Of a stretch of DNA of 8,945 nt, positions 1-6,259 are shown piece by piece (within the stretch, counting starts at the first letter, position 1; every line of letters begins with the position of its first letter). Origin of the DNA: an uncultured Clostridia bacterium (GTDB taxonomy: Bacteria; Bacillota; Clostridia; Christensenellales; QALW01); the NCBI GenBank assembly GCA_900550765.1, contig URTC01000055.1, positions 1 through 8,945 on the forward strand, in the 5' to 3' direction. The position numbers and the translations under genes are program-made. The notes under the pieces are model-generated. The model had not been told where the DNA came from. It saw nothing but the letters and a program-made list of their open reading frames with translations, and did no database searches.

Positions 1-2
1 CA

Positions 3-209
3 ACAGAGTATCAGATCGGTCAGCATGTTGTGTTTTCCACCTGTTATCGTTCCAGCACCGATCCTATCAGCAAGGCCATCAGTGCCGATAATATGCTGCG
101 CAACCATGGTGTGATCACTAAGATCGTTGCGGGAGCGAGAAATCCGTATTTGCTGGATAATGGTCTTTGCTGGGTCAATAACGGAGATATCCGGGGATTT
201 TATAAGTAA
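3..209 (+). CDS. Peptidoglycan hydrolase, C-terminal SH3-like domain (5' partial)
   Basis: An open frame enters from the left edge (first full codon at 3) and ends at TAA 207-209, giving 68 visible residues. The visible protein is compact, with no membrane segment. It ends in a stretch containing RNPYLLDNGLCWVNNGDIRG. That 'NPYL-x-NG-x-x-WVN-G-I' pattern resembles the bacterial SH3-like wall-binding modules at the C-termini of clostridial and phage amidases and lysozymes. The Cys-rich STCYRSSTDP segment fits the same module. The catalytic domain is outside the window, so amidase, GH25 or another class cannot be decided. A prophage or autolysin origin is possible. A strong intrinsic terminator starts 95 bases after the stop. 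Family assignment is from pattern memory, so confidence is moderate. Confidence 0.55.
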   Translation, partial: TEYQIGQHVVFSTCYRSSTDPISKAISADNMLRNHGVITKIVAGARNPYLLDNGLCWVNNGDIRGFYK

Positions 210-303
210 ATTTGTTTTTTCCGCAAAAAAGCAGAAGGTATTAGAAAGCCTATTTCGTAAAAAGGTCTTCTCCGTTTGCTGTACAACCATAGGAATATAT
301 TTT

Positions 304-346
304 GCAGGGCAGCATGATATTTTGCTATGCTGTCCTGCTCTTTTTT
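304..346 (+). terminator. Intrinsic terminator after the lysin-like gene
   Basis: A 12-bp stem, GCAGGGCAGCAT (304-315) with ATGCTGTCCTGC (327-338), has one G-U pair and an 11-nt loop. A T-rich run follows at 339-346. It ends plus-strand transcription from the partial hydrolase gene. Confidence 0.85.
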
Positions 347-440
347 GCTGTTCAACGGTCTGACGATCCTCGTTCTGTTTTCATTTTTCTTTGTTTGGAG
401 CAGAGAGCAAGCCAAATAAATGCGTGCCCATTGGTCTTTG

Positions 441-539
441 GGAACCGCTTTCCCTAAAAAAGCCAAAAGGCTTTTCCGAGGTTCCGGTACTGAGAAAATC
501 CGCTTGCCTTTCTCGGATTCAGTATTGCATCGGAAAGGA
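441..539. repeat. Nested and overlapping inverted repeats
   Basis: Several complementary arms overlap: GGAACC (441-446) with GGTTCC (480-485), enclosing AAAAGCC/GGCTTTT; CTTTTCCGA (471-479) with TCGGAAAGG (531-539), one G-U pair; and, inside that, AATCCG/CGGATT with TACTG/CAGTA, or alternatively CTGAGAAA/TTTCTCGG. The arms compete, so two or more exclusive folds are possible. It may be a small RNA, a degenerate MITE-like element or an elaborate terminator. The sequence alone does not decide. Confidence 0.4.
456..475 (-). terminator. Possible merR terminator (short hairpin)
   Basis: Read on the minus strand this is AAAAGCC-TTTT-GGCTTTTTT, a 7-bp stem with only three G-C pairs, followed by a T run. 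It lies about 140 bases beyond the merR stop and is the best candidate found. The short stem keeps confidence low. Confidence 0.4.
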
Positions 540-616
540 GAAATTTTTGGCGTTTTCGCTTAGTAAAGATATAAAAGAGCCAAGGCAGAATCAAAATATT
601 TTTGCTTTCATGTGTT

Positions 617-1399
617 TTATCGCTCAATATAAACCTGTACTTCATAAGTCCATTGCAAAATACCTGATACAATTACAAGTTGTACTGTAAATGTCGGATC
701 TGCCCCATATTCTGTTTGCGCTATATGCATTAACTCGTACAACATTTGTTCTCTATTTTCTTCGGTACAGTTAGCGCATAGATATTTTCCTTTTGGCAAT
801 ACCTTTATTCCGTCCATATCTACATAACGAATACAGACGGCAAATAGCCTTGTTATTCCGTTTTCGGTGTAAATACCGGCTAAATCCTCAAAGGAAAACT
901 GCTCTTTTAAGGCGGGAGTAATTTGATCATAAAAATGGCTAAGATAATTCCAGAGATTATCAAGTGTCGGCTTTTCTAAGGTGTCTGACAGCAAAATAAC
1001 GCGTTCTGGATACTCTTTAAGAAACGTACCATTGAACTTTTGTTGTCCCTGTAATTTTCTTTCATAGTCCGCTTTTGCCAATTGGATTTTGGATTTGCTG
1101 TACTGGAGTGCTGCTATTTTTTCATCAGCTCTTTTTTCTGCCTGCGCTAAAAAACTCACAATTTTTTCAAGATCGTCATATTCTAAAACCTTTTTTATCT
1201 CCTGCAAAGGCAGATCCATAAGCTGTAAAGCACGTATTGTATTTAGACGGACAATGTCTTGTTCGGTATAATAGCGGTAATTTGTCCATTCGTCTTTTTT
1301 GCTGGGCTTCGCTAATCCAATGCGGTCATAATGCCGCAGCGTTTCGGTTGTTGTATGGACAGCCTTTGCGGCTTCCCCAATTGAAAAATATTTTTTCAT
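617..1399 (-). CDS. MerR-family transcriptional regulator with drug-binding-like C-domain
   Basis: A 260-residue DNA-binding regulator, started at ATG 1399 (MKKYFSIGEAAKAV) because this is where MerR proteins normally begin. The open frame extends 51 codons further, but those would run across the operator and promoters. A weak AGGA lies about 12 bases upstream. Residues 5-24 form the helix-turn-helix and 16-50 the wing (TLRHYDRIGL, then NYRYYTEQDI). Residues 52-75 carry the second MerR helical region, and 75-120 form the dimerising coiled coil. Residues 125-260 resemble the BmrR/TipAS/GyrI-like effector domain, ending in the typical strand WTYEVQVYIE. BmrR-type proteins bind lipophilic cations and activate multidrug pumps. 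No N-terminal metal-site Cys cluster was seen, so metal sensing is unlikely. It faces the ABC operon across a shared regulatory region and is probably autorepressing. Confidence 0.88.
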   Translation of the reverse strand: MKKYFSIGEAAKAVHTTTETLRHYDRIGLAKPSKKDEWTNYRYYTEQDIVRLNTIRALQLMDLPLQEIKKVLEYDDLEKIVSFLAQAEKRADEKIAALQYSKSKIQLAKADYERKLQGQQKFNGTFLKEYPERVILLSDTLEKPTLDNLWNYLSHFYDQITPALKEQFSFEDLAGIYTENGITRLFAVCIRYVDMDGIKVLPKGKYLCANCTEENREQMLYELMHIAQTEYGADPTFTVQLVIVSGILQWTYEVQVYIER

Positions 1400-1416
1400 T
1401 TTTTTATTTTTTCCTA

Positions 1417-1447
1417 TTGACATTTGTGTTACACAAAGATTTATAAT
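1417..1447 (+). promoter_or_regulatory. MerR-type promoter and operator of the ABC operon
   Basis: The -35 TTGACA (1417-1422) and -10 TATAAT (1442-1447) are both perfect but 19 bp apart, too far for efficient open-complex formation unaided. The spacer holds a perfect dyad, TTTGTGT-T-ACACAAA (1423-1437). A 19-bp spacer with a central dyad is the hallmark of promoters that MerR proteins activate by twisting the DNA. The expected start is near 1454, leaving a leader of about 60 nt that contains a small hairpin, TATTGC/GCAATA (1464-1480), of unknown role. Confidence 0.88.
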
Positions 1448-1471
1448 ACATTTTAGCATAAGATATTGCAA
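1443..1471 (-). promoter_or_regulatory. Divergent merR promoter
   Basis: On the minus strand, TTGCAA (1471-1466) lies 17 bp from TATTAT (1448-1443). Its -10 overlaps the -10 of the ABC promoter. The predicted start (about 1436) falls inside the dyad, so bound regulator should repress its own gene. This is the usual autoregulation in divergent MerR pairs. Predicted from motif and spacing only. Confidence 0.6.
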
Positions 1472-1513
1472 AAAGCAATAGATATTCAAATGTTGTTTAG
1501 GAGGAATGGCTGC

Positions 1514-2365
1514 ATGATAGAGCTTACACAAGTAACAAAGCAGTACGGGCAAGCAACTGTATTAAAAAACATTACGTTGTCGATTGATGAACCGGGCATT
1601 TATTGCCTGCTTGGCAGGAATGGCGCAGGCAAAACAACGCTGCTCAAATCCATTGCCGGGTATCAGAATATTACAAACGGCATTATTAAAGTGGACGGTA
1701 AGACAATAACAACATCTACTTTGGATACAGGCGTCAGTTATATCGAAAACTTTGCAAAACATTTTAATCTTCCGGTGCGGAAGCTGCTGCGGCTTGCTTC
1801 GGAAGTAAACCCGAACTATGATTATGATTTTGCTTCGGAAATGATGGACCGCTTTGCGTTGGAGGGAAAAAAGAAGTTTCATCATCTTTCTCTTGGCATG
1901 AAGACAATGGTTTCCACGATTATCTGTTTGGCAAGCAATAAAAATGCGATACTTTTAGATGAACCCGTCCTCGGCTTCGACGCCATTATGCGTGTGGAGT
2001 TTTACGATATGCTGACGGAGAGTTTTCAGAAACACCCGCGCATTATCATTGTGTCCACCCACATCATTGAAGAAATCGCAAAGACAATTCAAAAGCTGAT
2101 CATTATTGATAAAGGAAGTATTCGTTTTTTTGATACCTTACAATCGGTTGAAACAAAAGCATTTCGTATCAGCGGACTGCAAAAAGACGTAGAGGCTGCA
2201 ACCCAAAACCTGAATATCATTGGACAGGATACAGTTGGAGGTCTTGTCACAAGGTATATCTTTGATAACCCGCCAAAGCAGACGGCTTTGTTGGAAATTC
2301 ACCCGTTGTCGTTACAGGATTTCTTTATTCAAATGGTAGGGTATAAGGGAGGTGCAAGAACATGA
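1514..2365 (+). CDS. ABC transporter ATP-binding protein
   Basis: A 283-residue cytoplasmic ATPase that should power export through the permease encoded next. Start ATG 1514 follows AGGAGG (1499-1504) by 9 bases. An in-frame TTG at 1466 is rejected because the only strong ribosome site serves 1514. Walker A is GRNGAGKT (34-41), the signature is LSLGM (126-130), Walker B is AILLDEP (145-151) with catalytic Glu150, and the switch His is 183 (STH). Residues from about 205 form a C-terminal extension. The signature and overall form match BcrA/YtrB-like exporter ATPases for peptides and cell-wall drugs. One oddity: the usual Q-loop Gln seems to be Glu78 (YIENF). The stop overlaps the next start (ATGA), so the two are translationally coupled. 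Substrate is unknown. Confidence 0.9.
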   Translation: MIELTQVTKQYGQATVLKNITLSIDEPGIYCLLGRNGAGKTTLLKSIAGYQNITNGIIKVDGKTITTSTLDTGVSYIENFAKHFNLPVRKLLRLASEVNPNYDYDFASEMMDRFALEGKKKFHHLSLGMKTMVSTIICLASNKNAILLDEPVLGFDAIMRVEFYDMLTESFQKHPRIIIVSTHIIEEIAKTIQKLIIIDKGSIRFFDTLQSVETKAFRISGLQKDVEAATQNLNIIGQDTVGGLVTRYIFDNPPKQTALLEIHPLSLQDFFIQMVGYKGGART

Positions 2366-3009
2366 CTGCTATCTTTGCAATCATAAAACGCTTGCTTGCA
2401 AGCAATAAAATCAGTTTCATCATTACGGTTCTTGTAGTGCTTTGCGCTACATCTTCCGGCGACGTTGTTTTAAGTAACGGAAATTATACTTGGCTGCTTG
2501 CTCTTTTGACTCCATTCTTTTTTGTGTTTTATGATTTTACCAAGCTCATGCATTTAGGAGCGAGCAAAAAAGATTTCTTTTTGGGCTGTCTAATCAGCTA
2601 TGGTTTTTTAGCGTTTTGCATTTCCCTTGTCAACACAATCATACATCTATTGATTGATCCCATATATCCCGCGCAAACCGTTATCAATATGATGGATGTG
2701 TGTCGATGGACAGAAAACGGGATTATCGTTGCCGCATTGCAGCAGATGTTCTTTTTGCTGCTTGTTATGGTCTTTCTTCATGTGCTGTTATCCATGCAGC
2801 CGCATTGGTATGGGTGGCTGATCGACGCAGTGTTCGTTGCAATTATTTGTATTTTTACGCCGATTGCACCATTACGCGCTGTCTTGGCTGGATTTTTTCA
2901 GATTATTATGCTCAACAGCAATGCTGTTCTGCACATTGGGATTTGTCTGTTACTAAGCGCGGCACTATCTCTCGGCGGGCTTGCGGTCTTAAAAAGAAAA
3001 ACTTTATAG
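2362..3009 (+). CDS. ABC transporter permease, small membrane protein
   Basis: A 215-residue integral membrane protein whose ATG overlaps the ATPase stop by four bases. GGGAGG (2347-2352) lies 9 bases upstream. Hydrophobic segments are near residues 18-34, 42-60, 71-98, 121-144, 150-168 and 188-210, so about six helices. The loop LGASKKDFF after the second helix resembles the G-x-S-K/R motif of ABC-2 type permeases. No precise family is recognised. Position next to the ATPase and the helix count make it the membrane half of the exporter. At this size it would be expected to work as a dimer with two ATPase copies. The GNAT gene follows after 15 bases. Confidence 0.8.
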   Translation: MTAIFAIIKRLLASNKISFIITVLVVLCATSSGDVVLSNGNYTWLLALLTPFFFVFYDFTKLMHLGASKKDFFLGCLISYGFLAFCISLVNTIIHLLIDPIYPAQTVINMMDVCRWTENGIIVAALQQMFFLLLVMVFLHVLLSMQPHWYGWLIDAVFVAIICIFTPIAPLRAVLAGFFQIIMLNSNAVLHIGICLLLSAALSLGGLAVLKRKTL

Positions 3010-3024
3010 ACAAGAGGGATAGTC

Positions 3025-3474
3025 ATGATTCGAGTAAAGGCAGTTGACGCACAAAATATATTGGATGTGTGCAAATTGAAAACAAGCCAGGATAGCATTG
3101 GTATGATAATGAAGGGATATTCTTGCTGCAACGCAATTTCCATAGCGGAAACAAAATATCATTCGGAAATGTACCCCAATGCAATTTATAATAACAATGT
3201 GCTAATTGGTTTCTTTTTGTATAAACGCACAGAAAATCATCCCGAAACGGCGACTATTTGCCGTTTTATGATAGATGATAGATTTCGACAGAAAGGGCTG
3301 AAGGAAAAAGCTTTAGAGTATATTTTAAGAGGTTTCAAAATTCAAGGCGTTAAAAACGTAGTGTTCATAATAAATAACGCAAATGAAAAGGCGAAGGATC
3401 TATATCTTTCTTTCGGGTTTCACTTTACTGGGGAAATTGATAAAAAGATAAGTTGCTATGCGTTAGAATTGTAA
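3025..3474 (+). CDS. GNAT N-acetyltransferase, BltD/PaiA (spermine/spermidine)-like
   Basis: A 149-residue enzyme expected to transfer acetyl from acetyl-CoA to an amine, plausibly a polyamine. ATG 3025 follows GAGGG by 6 bases and lies 15 bases after the permease. The order of motifs follows B. subtilis BltD: early strand-helix, then NNVLIGFFLY (57-66), RFMIDDRFRQKGLKEKAL (80-97), and NNANEKAKDLYLSFGFHFTG (117-136). Tyr127 is at the usual general-acid site. Oddity: the acetyl-CoA loop R/Q-x-x-G-x-G/A reads R88-Q-K-G91-L-K93, losing the last small residue, and is also Lys-rich. The enzyme may bind cofactor less well or have drifted. Membership of the efflux operon suggests it modifies the same or a co-exported compound. 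Substrate is inferred from similarity only. Confidence 0.82.
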   Translation: MIRVKAVDAQNILDVCKLKTSQDSIGMIMKGYSCCNAISIAETKYHSEMYPNAIYNNNVLIGFFLYKRTENHPETATICRFMIDDRFRQKGLKEKALEYILRGFKIQGVKNVVFIINNANEKAKDLYLSFGFHFTGEIDKKISCYALEL

Positions 3475-3504
3475 ATTTAATTTATGAAATATGGAGGATT
3501 TAAA

Positions 3505-4176
3505 ATGAAAAAAATCATTTCATTTGCAGTATGTTTTGTGTTGGGCAGTTTTGTATTGGCCGGTTGCTCCGACAGCAACGATCCGTTTGCGCAAAAGGAA
3601 TATGCGGTCGATGGATCGCAAATTGAGGAAATTCGTATTGATGTACGTGACAGGCAAATTGAAGTGCTGTTGTCCCAGGACGAACAAGTCCATATTCAAT
3701 ATTATGAAAATGGGAAAGAGTATTACGATATTTTGGTTTCCGATCAAAATGTGTTGACGATGACAAGTATAAGCGATAAAGAATGGACGGATTATATTGG
3801 GATAAAACCTTCTGCCGAAGACCGGAAAATATCGTTGCAGATACCGAATGCCGTTTTAGAAAACCTTACGCTATCTACAACAAACGCGGATGTAATACTT
3901 TCCGCATTGGCGGTAACCGGAAGCATACGTATTTCCTCTAACGGCGGAAACATTACCTTTGGAAGGTTAGATGTGGGAAATGCCTTGTCTTTAACCGTTA
4001 AAAATGGGGATATTTCAGGAACCGTTATCGGAAGCTATGAGGCTTTTGCTGTTCAATCAGAAAGCAAAAAAGGCCAAAGTAATTTGCCGGACAATAAAGA
4101 AGGCGGCAAAAAAACGCTCAAGGTATCCAGCAATAACGGCGATGTTAATGTTGAGTTTGCAGACGAATCCCTGTAA
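3505..4176 (+). CDS. DUF4097-like lipoprotein
   Basis: A 223-residue secreted lipoprotein with no catalytic motif. ATG 3505 follows GGAGG (3493-3497) by 7 bases. An upstream in-frame ATG at 3484 would add seven residues before the Lys-Lys of the signal peptide and is less likely. The signal peptide (MKKIISFAVCFVLGSF) ends in lipobox LAGC with Cys21. Residues 36-115 are beta-rich. From 120 on, a strand repeat recurs (NADVIL, NGGNITF, NGDISGTV, NGDVNVEF) at roughly 20-residue steps, typical of DUF4097 (YvlB/LiaG-like) beta-helix proteins. It lies 30 bases after the GNAT gene as the last operon member. DUF4097 proteins often accompany envelope-stress regulators and ABC pumps. A role at the membrane surface is inferred. 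Confidence 0.78.
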   Translation: MKKIISFAVCFVLGSFVLAGCSDSNDPFAQKEYAVDGSQIEEIRIDVRDRQIEVLLSQDEQVHIQYYENGKEYYDILVSDQNVLTMTSISDKEWTDYIGIKPSAEDRKISLQIPNAVLENLTLSTTNADVILSALAVTGSIRISSNGGNITFGRLDVGNALSLTVKNGDISGTVIGSYEAFAVQSESKKGQSNLPDNKEGGKKTLKVSSNNGDVNVEFADESL

Positions 4177-4187
4177 TGCTGAAAATC

Positions 4188-4207
4188 GTTTTTTAGCCGC
4201 AAAAAAC
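4188..4207. other. AT-only hairpin between convergent genes
   Basis: GTTTTTT and AAAAAAC enclose AGCCGC. It lies between the ends of the lipoprotein gene and ribU and could slow transcription from either side. The stem has one G-C pair, so it is a poor intrinsic terminator. No better one was found in this 74-base gap. Confidence 0.25.
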
Positions 4208-4250
4208 TTTGCTTTGTGTGTTTTGGAGAAGAATTAGAAAAGATATATTT

Positions 4251-4832
4251 TTACTGCCGTCCTTTTAATAAGGGAGAAATTCGTTTGTAAATCAGAAAGG
4301 TGATTGCGGCATCCAGCATATATTTGATAAAATTGAAGGGAATATTAAAAACAGCCAATGCTTCTGCCAAGGAGCGTATTGAAGGCATGAAAATTCGGTA
4401 TGCATCTAAAATAGCTTCCATAGGCATAAAGTTGGTATAAAAGGGATAGGTGATAAAATAATTGACTGGCAGGCTTATCACTGCTGCACTGAGAGCCCCT
4501 ATGGCTGCCCCTAAGAAAGCACCTTTTTTATTCTTATGCGCTTGATAAAGCAGCCCTGCGGGAATGACAAATGCAGCGCCTAATAAAAAATTAGCCAGTT
4601 CGCCCACGCCGCCGGTAGTGGTATTCATTAAATGCAGGATATTTTTTAAAAGGCATACCGCTCCGCCCCAAAGCGGTCCGGCTGCATAGGAGGCGATAAG
4701 CGCCGGCAGCTCGGAAAAATCAAGTTTGATAAATGGGGGCATGATGAAGGAAACCGGCATTTCCAGCAGCATAAGGATATAAGCAATGGCGGTAAAAATA
4801 CCGGTTAAAACAAGTTTTCTGGTAGCTTTCAT
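4251..4832 (-). CDS. ribU: Riboflavin ECF transporter substrate-binding component RibU
   Basis: A 193-residue membrane protein that captures riboflavin for an ECF-type importer. It has about six helices. The N-terminus (TRKLVLTGIFTAIAYILMLL) and the run FIKLDFSELPALIASYAAGP followed by LKNILHLMNTTTGGVGELAN (about 62-81) are characteristic of RibU, including the Lys-Asn and Gly-Glu-Leu-Ala-Asn positions of the vitamin pocket. ATG 4832 has GGAGG 8 bases upstream. An FMN riboswitch with its own terminator lies in the leader, which independently supports the riboflavin assignment. No EcfA, EcfA' or EcfT gene is adjacent, so it probably shares an energising module encoded elsewhere (group II ECF). 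Confidence 0.95.
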   Translation of the reverse strand: MKATRKLVLTGIFTAIAYILMLLEMPVSFIMPPFIKLDFSELPALIASYAAGPLWGGAVCLLKNILHLMNTTTGGVGELANFLLGAAFVIPAGLLYQAHKNKKGAFLGAAIGALSAAVISLPVNYFITYPFYTNFMPMEAILDAYRIFMPSIRSLAEALAVFNIPFNFIKYMLDAAITFLIYKRISPLLKGRQ

Positions 4833-4840
4833 AAAAAATT

Positions 4841-4859
4841 CCTCCGTTTTTTCTCGGAG
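4841..4859 (-). promoter_or_regulatory. Hairpin overlapping the ribU Shine-Dalgarno
   Basis: On the minus strand CTCCG and CGGAG flank an 8-nt A-rich loop (AGAAAAAA). The 3' arm contains most of the GGAGG ribosome site (4845-4841), so folding would hide it. It lies between the riboswitch terminator and the start codon. A five-pair stem is only marginally stable, so it may tune rather than block translation. Confidence 0.4.
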
Positions 4860-4870
4860 CGGGCAGCGAT

Positions 4871-4899
4871 AAAAAATCCCCTGAAGGAAGATTCAGGGG
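4871..4899 (-). terminator. Riboswitch-controlled terminator upstream of ribU
   Basis: CCCCTGAA and TTCAGGGG form a perfect 8-bp stem with a 6-nt loop. A single A and then six T follow on the minus strand. It lies just after the FMN aptamer and 39 bases before ribU, the position expected for FMN-dependent transcription attenuation. Confidence 0.9.
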
Positions 4900-4915
4900 G
4901 GAATATCAAAAATAA

Positions 4916-5048
4916 CGCAGAGAATTTCTTTTATCCGGACTGTACCGTCGGTAACGGAATCACACCGTTTCTGCTTTCGCTCGCGGACTTGTGATCATAA
5001 AGACCCATTACCGCCGGTGGGGAATCGCACCCCGCCCCGAAATCTCGC
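4916..5048 (-). ncRNA. FMN riboswitch (RFN element)
   Basis: The minus strand shows the RFN conserved blocks in order: TTTCGGGGCGGGGTG, ATTCCCCACCGGCGGTAATG, AAGTCCGCGAGCG, GGTGTGATTCCGTTACCGAC, then GTACAGTCCGGATAAAAGAA. The closing stem pairs GCGAGA with TCTCTGC near the two ends. Binding of FMN should favour the terminator at 4871-4899 and switch ribU off. A possible antiterminator is TTTCGGGG in the 5' part of the aptamer pairing with the terminator arm CCCCTGAA (7 of 8 positions with one G-U). That pairing is inference. Confidence 0.95.
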
Positions 5049-5052
5049 TTTT

Positions 5053-5082
5053 ATTATATACCTGCTTTTAAATAATCGTCAA
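5053..5082 (-). promoter_or_regulatory. ribU promoter
   Basis: On the minus strand TTGACG (5082-5077) lies 18 bp from TATAAT (5058-5053). The expected start coincides with the first aptamer bases. The -35 lies only 7 bp past the ychF stop, and no terminator was seen between them, so ychF transcripts may also enter the riboswitch. Confidence 0.75.
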
Positions 5083-5089
5083 GTGCTTT

Positions 5090-6178
5090 TTATACGTTAA
5101 AGCGGAAGAGTGTGATGTCACCGTCCTGCATAATATATTCCTTTCCCTCCGAACGCACAAGGCCGTGCTCCCGCGCTGCTGCATAAGAGCCGTATTTCAT
5201 AAAATCGTCATAGGAGATGATTTCAGCCCGGATAAAGCCGCGTTCAAAATCCGAGTGGATTTTTCCGGCTGCCTGCGGAGCTTTGGTGCCTTTTGTGATT
5301 GTCCAGGCGCGTACTTCGGTCTCGCCGGCAGTCAAATAGGAGATCAGTCCCAGCAAACGGTAACTGGCTTTGACCAAACGGTCCAGTCCGCTTTCTGTCA
5401 AGCCGTATTCCCCTAAAAACAATTTTCGTTCTTCAGGCTCTAACTGCGTCAGTTCTTCTTCAATGCGGGCGGAGATCGTCAAAACCTGATCGCCGTCTTT
5501 TTCTGCTAAGGCGGTAAGCTTTTTTACGTTTTCAGAATCTTTTCCAATCTCTTCCTGTGCAATATTGGCCGCATATAAGATGGGTTTGGTGGTCAATAGG
5601 AAAAAGCTTTGTGCCATCTGTTGCTCCTCTTTTGTCATCTCCATAGCGCGCACGGGTTTTTCCTGCTGCAGCTGTTCTATCATGCGCTGCAGAAGCTCTG
5701 CTTCAGCCTGCGCATTTTTATCATTGCCTCGGGCTGCTTTTTGTGCTTTTTCCAGCCGCTTTTCGCAAGTTTCAAAATCGGCTAAAATCAATTCCAAATG
5801 GATGGTTTCCACGTCCCGTACGGGATCAATGGACCCGTCGACATGAATGATATCCGCATCCTCAAAACAGCGTACTACATGTACAATGGCGTCTACTTCC
5901 CGAATATGAGAGAGAAATTTATTTCCCAGCCCTTCTCCGCGTGATGCTCCCCTCACCAAACCGGCAATATCTACAAATTCAATGTAGGCGGGTGTTATTT
6001 TTTGCGGATGATAGATTTTTGCCAGCTCATCCAGCCGCTTATCGGGTACCGCCACTACGCCCACATTGGGTTCAATGGTGCAGAACGGGTAGTTTGCGGC
6101 CTCCGCGCCGGCATTGGTAATGGCGTTGAACAATGTGCTTTTGCCTACGTTGGGCAGGCCTACGACGCCTAATTTCAT
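5090..6178 (-). CDS. ychF: Obg-family ATPase YchF (OLA1 homologue)
   Basis: A 362-residue P-loop NTPase, the usual length of the family (about 363). ATG 6178 (MKLGVVGLPNVGKST) follows AGGAGG (6190-6185) by 6 bases. The nine codons further upstream in the open frame lie before that site and are not counted. Walker A is 7-15, the NYPFCTIEPNVG switch is 29-40 with Cys33 at the family's redox-sensitive Cys, G3 is DIAGL (70-74), an insert rich in charged helix lies at 135-185, and the TGS domain is about 278-361. YchF/OLA1 proteins bind ribosomes, prefer ATP and negatively affect oxidative-stress defence in bacteria. Oddity: the specificity motif NxxE (for example NVxE) reads N205-I-A-Q208. It is not part of the vitamin pathway, and its place between ribU and folT may be incidental. 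Confidence 0.97.
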   Translation of the reverse strand: MKLGVVGLPNVGKSTLFNAITNAGAEAANYPFCTIEPNVGVVAVPDKRLDELAKIYHPQKITPAYIEFVDIAGLVRGASRGEGLGNKFLSHIREVDAIVHVVRCFEDADIIHVDGSIDPVRDVETIHLELILADFETCEKRLEKAQKAARGNDKNAQAEAELLQRMIEQLQQEKPVRAMEMTKEEQQMAQSFFLLTTKPILYAANIAQEEIGKDSENVKKLTALAEKDGDQVLTISARIEEELTQLEPEERKLFLGEYGLTESGLDRLVKASYRLLGLISYLTAGETEVRAWTITKGTKAPQAAGKIHSDFERGFIRAEIISYDDFMKYGSYAAAREHGLVRSEGKEYIMQDGDITLFRFNV

Positions 6179-6222
6179 AAATAACCTCCTTTGCGCGCTG
6201 AGCACGCAGACACGATAGTTGT

Positions 6223-6251
6223 ATTATAATATAAAATAGTGAAAATGGCAA
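6223..6251 (-). promoter_or_regulatory. ychF promoter
   Basis: On the minus strand TTGCCA (6251-6246) is 17 bp from a perfect TATAAT (6228-6223). The leader to ATG 6178 is about 40 nt. Good consensus and spacing, back to back with the folT promoter. Confidence 0.78.
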
Positions 6252-6259
6252 AGAATTAT

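Larger units (their letters stand above)
210..616. other. Gene-poor gap of about 400 bp
   Basis: No convincing gene lies here. Short open frames exist on both strands, but they lack a good ribosome binding site with a plausible start and match no recognisable family. The gap holds the strong terminator at 304-346, a set of nested inverted repeats at 441-539, and a short AT-rich hairpin at 456-475 that could terminate the merR transcript. It separates the hydrolase from the efflux cassette and may be the boundary of an acquired segment. No att site or terminal repeats were seen to prove that. Confidence 0.6.

Noticed and set aside
391..690. Plus-strand frame of 99 codons in the left gap and a minus frame at 454-672
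   Set aside because: No family resemblance. The plus frame runs over the repeats into the 3' end of merR, and neither has a convincing ribosome site.
1466..1513. TTG start at 1466 for the ABC ATPase
   Set aside because: No ribosome site precedes it. AGGAGG at 1499-1504 fits ATG 1514, where ATPase homology begins.
1400..1552. 51-codon N-terminal extension of the merR open frame
   Set aside because: It crosses the operator, both promoters and part of the ABC gene. MerR homologues start at the MKKYFSIGEAA-type sequence.
3484..3504. ATG 3484 as start of the lipoprotein
   Set aside because: It puts seven residues before the Lys-Lys signal start and has no ribosome site of its own. GGAGG at 3493 serves ATG 3505.
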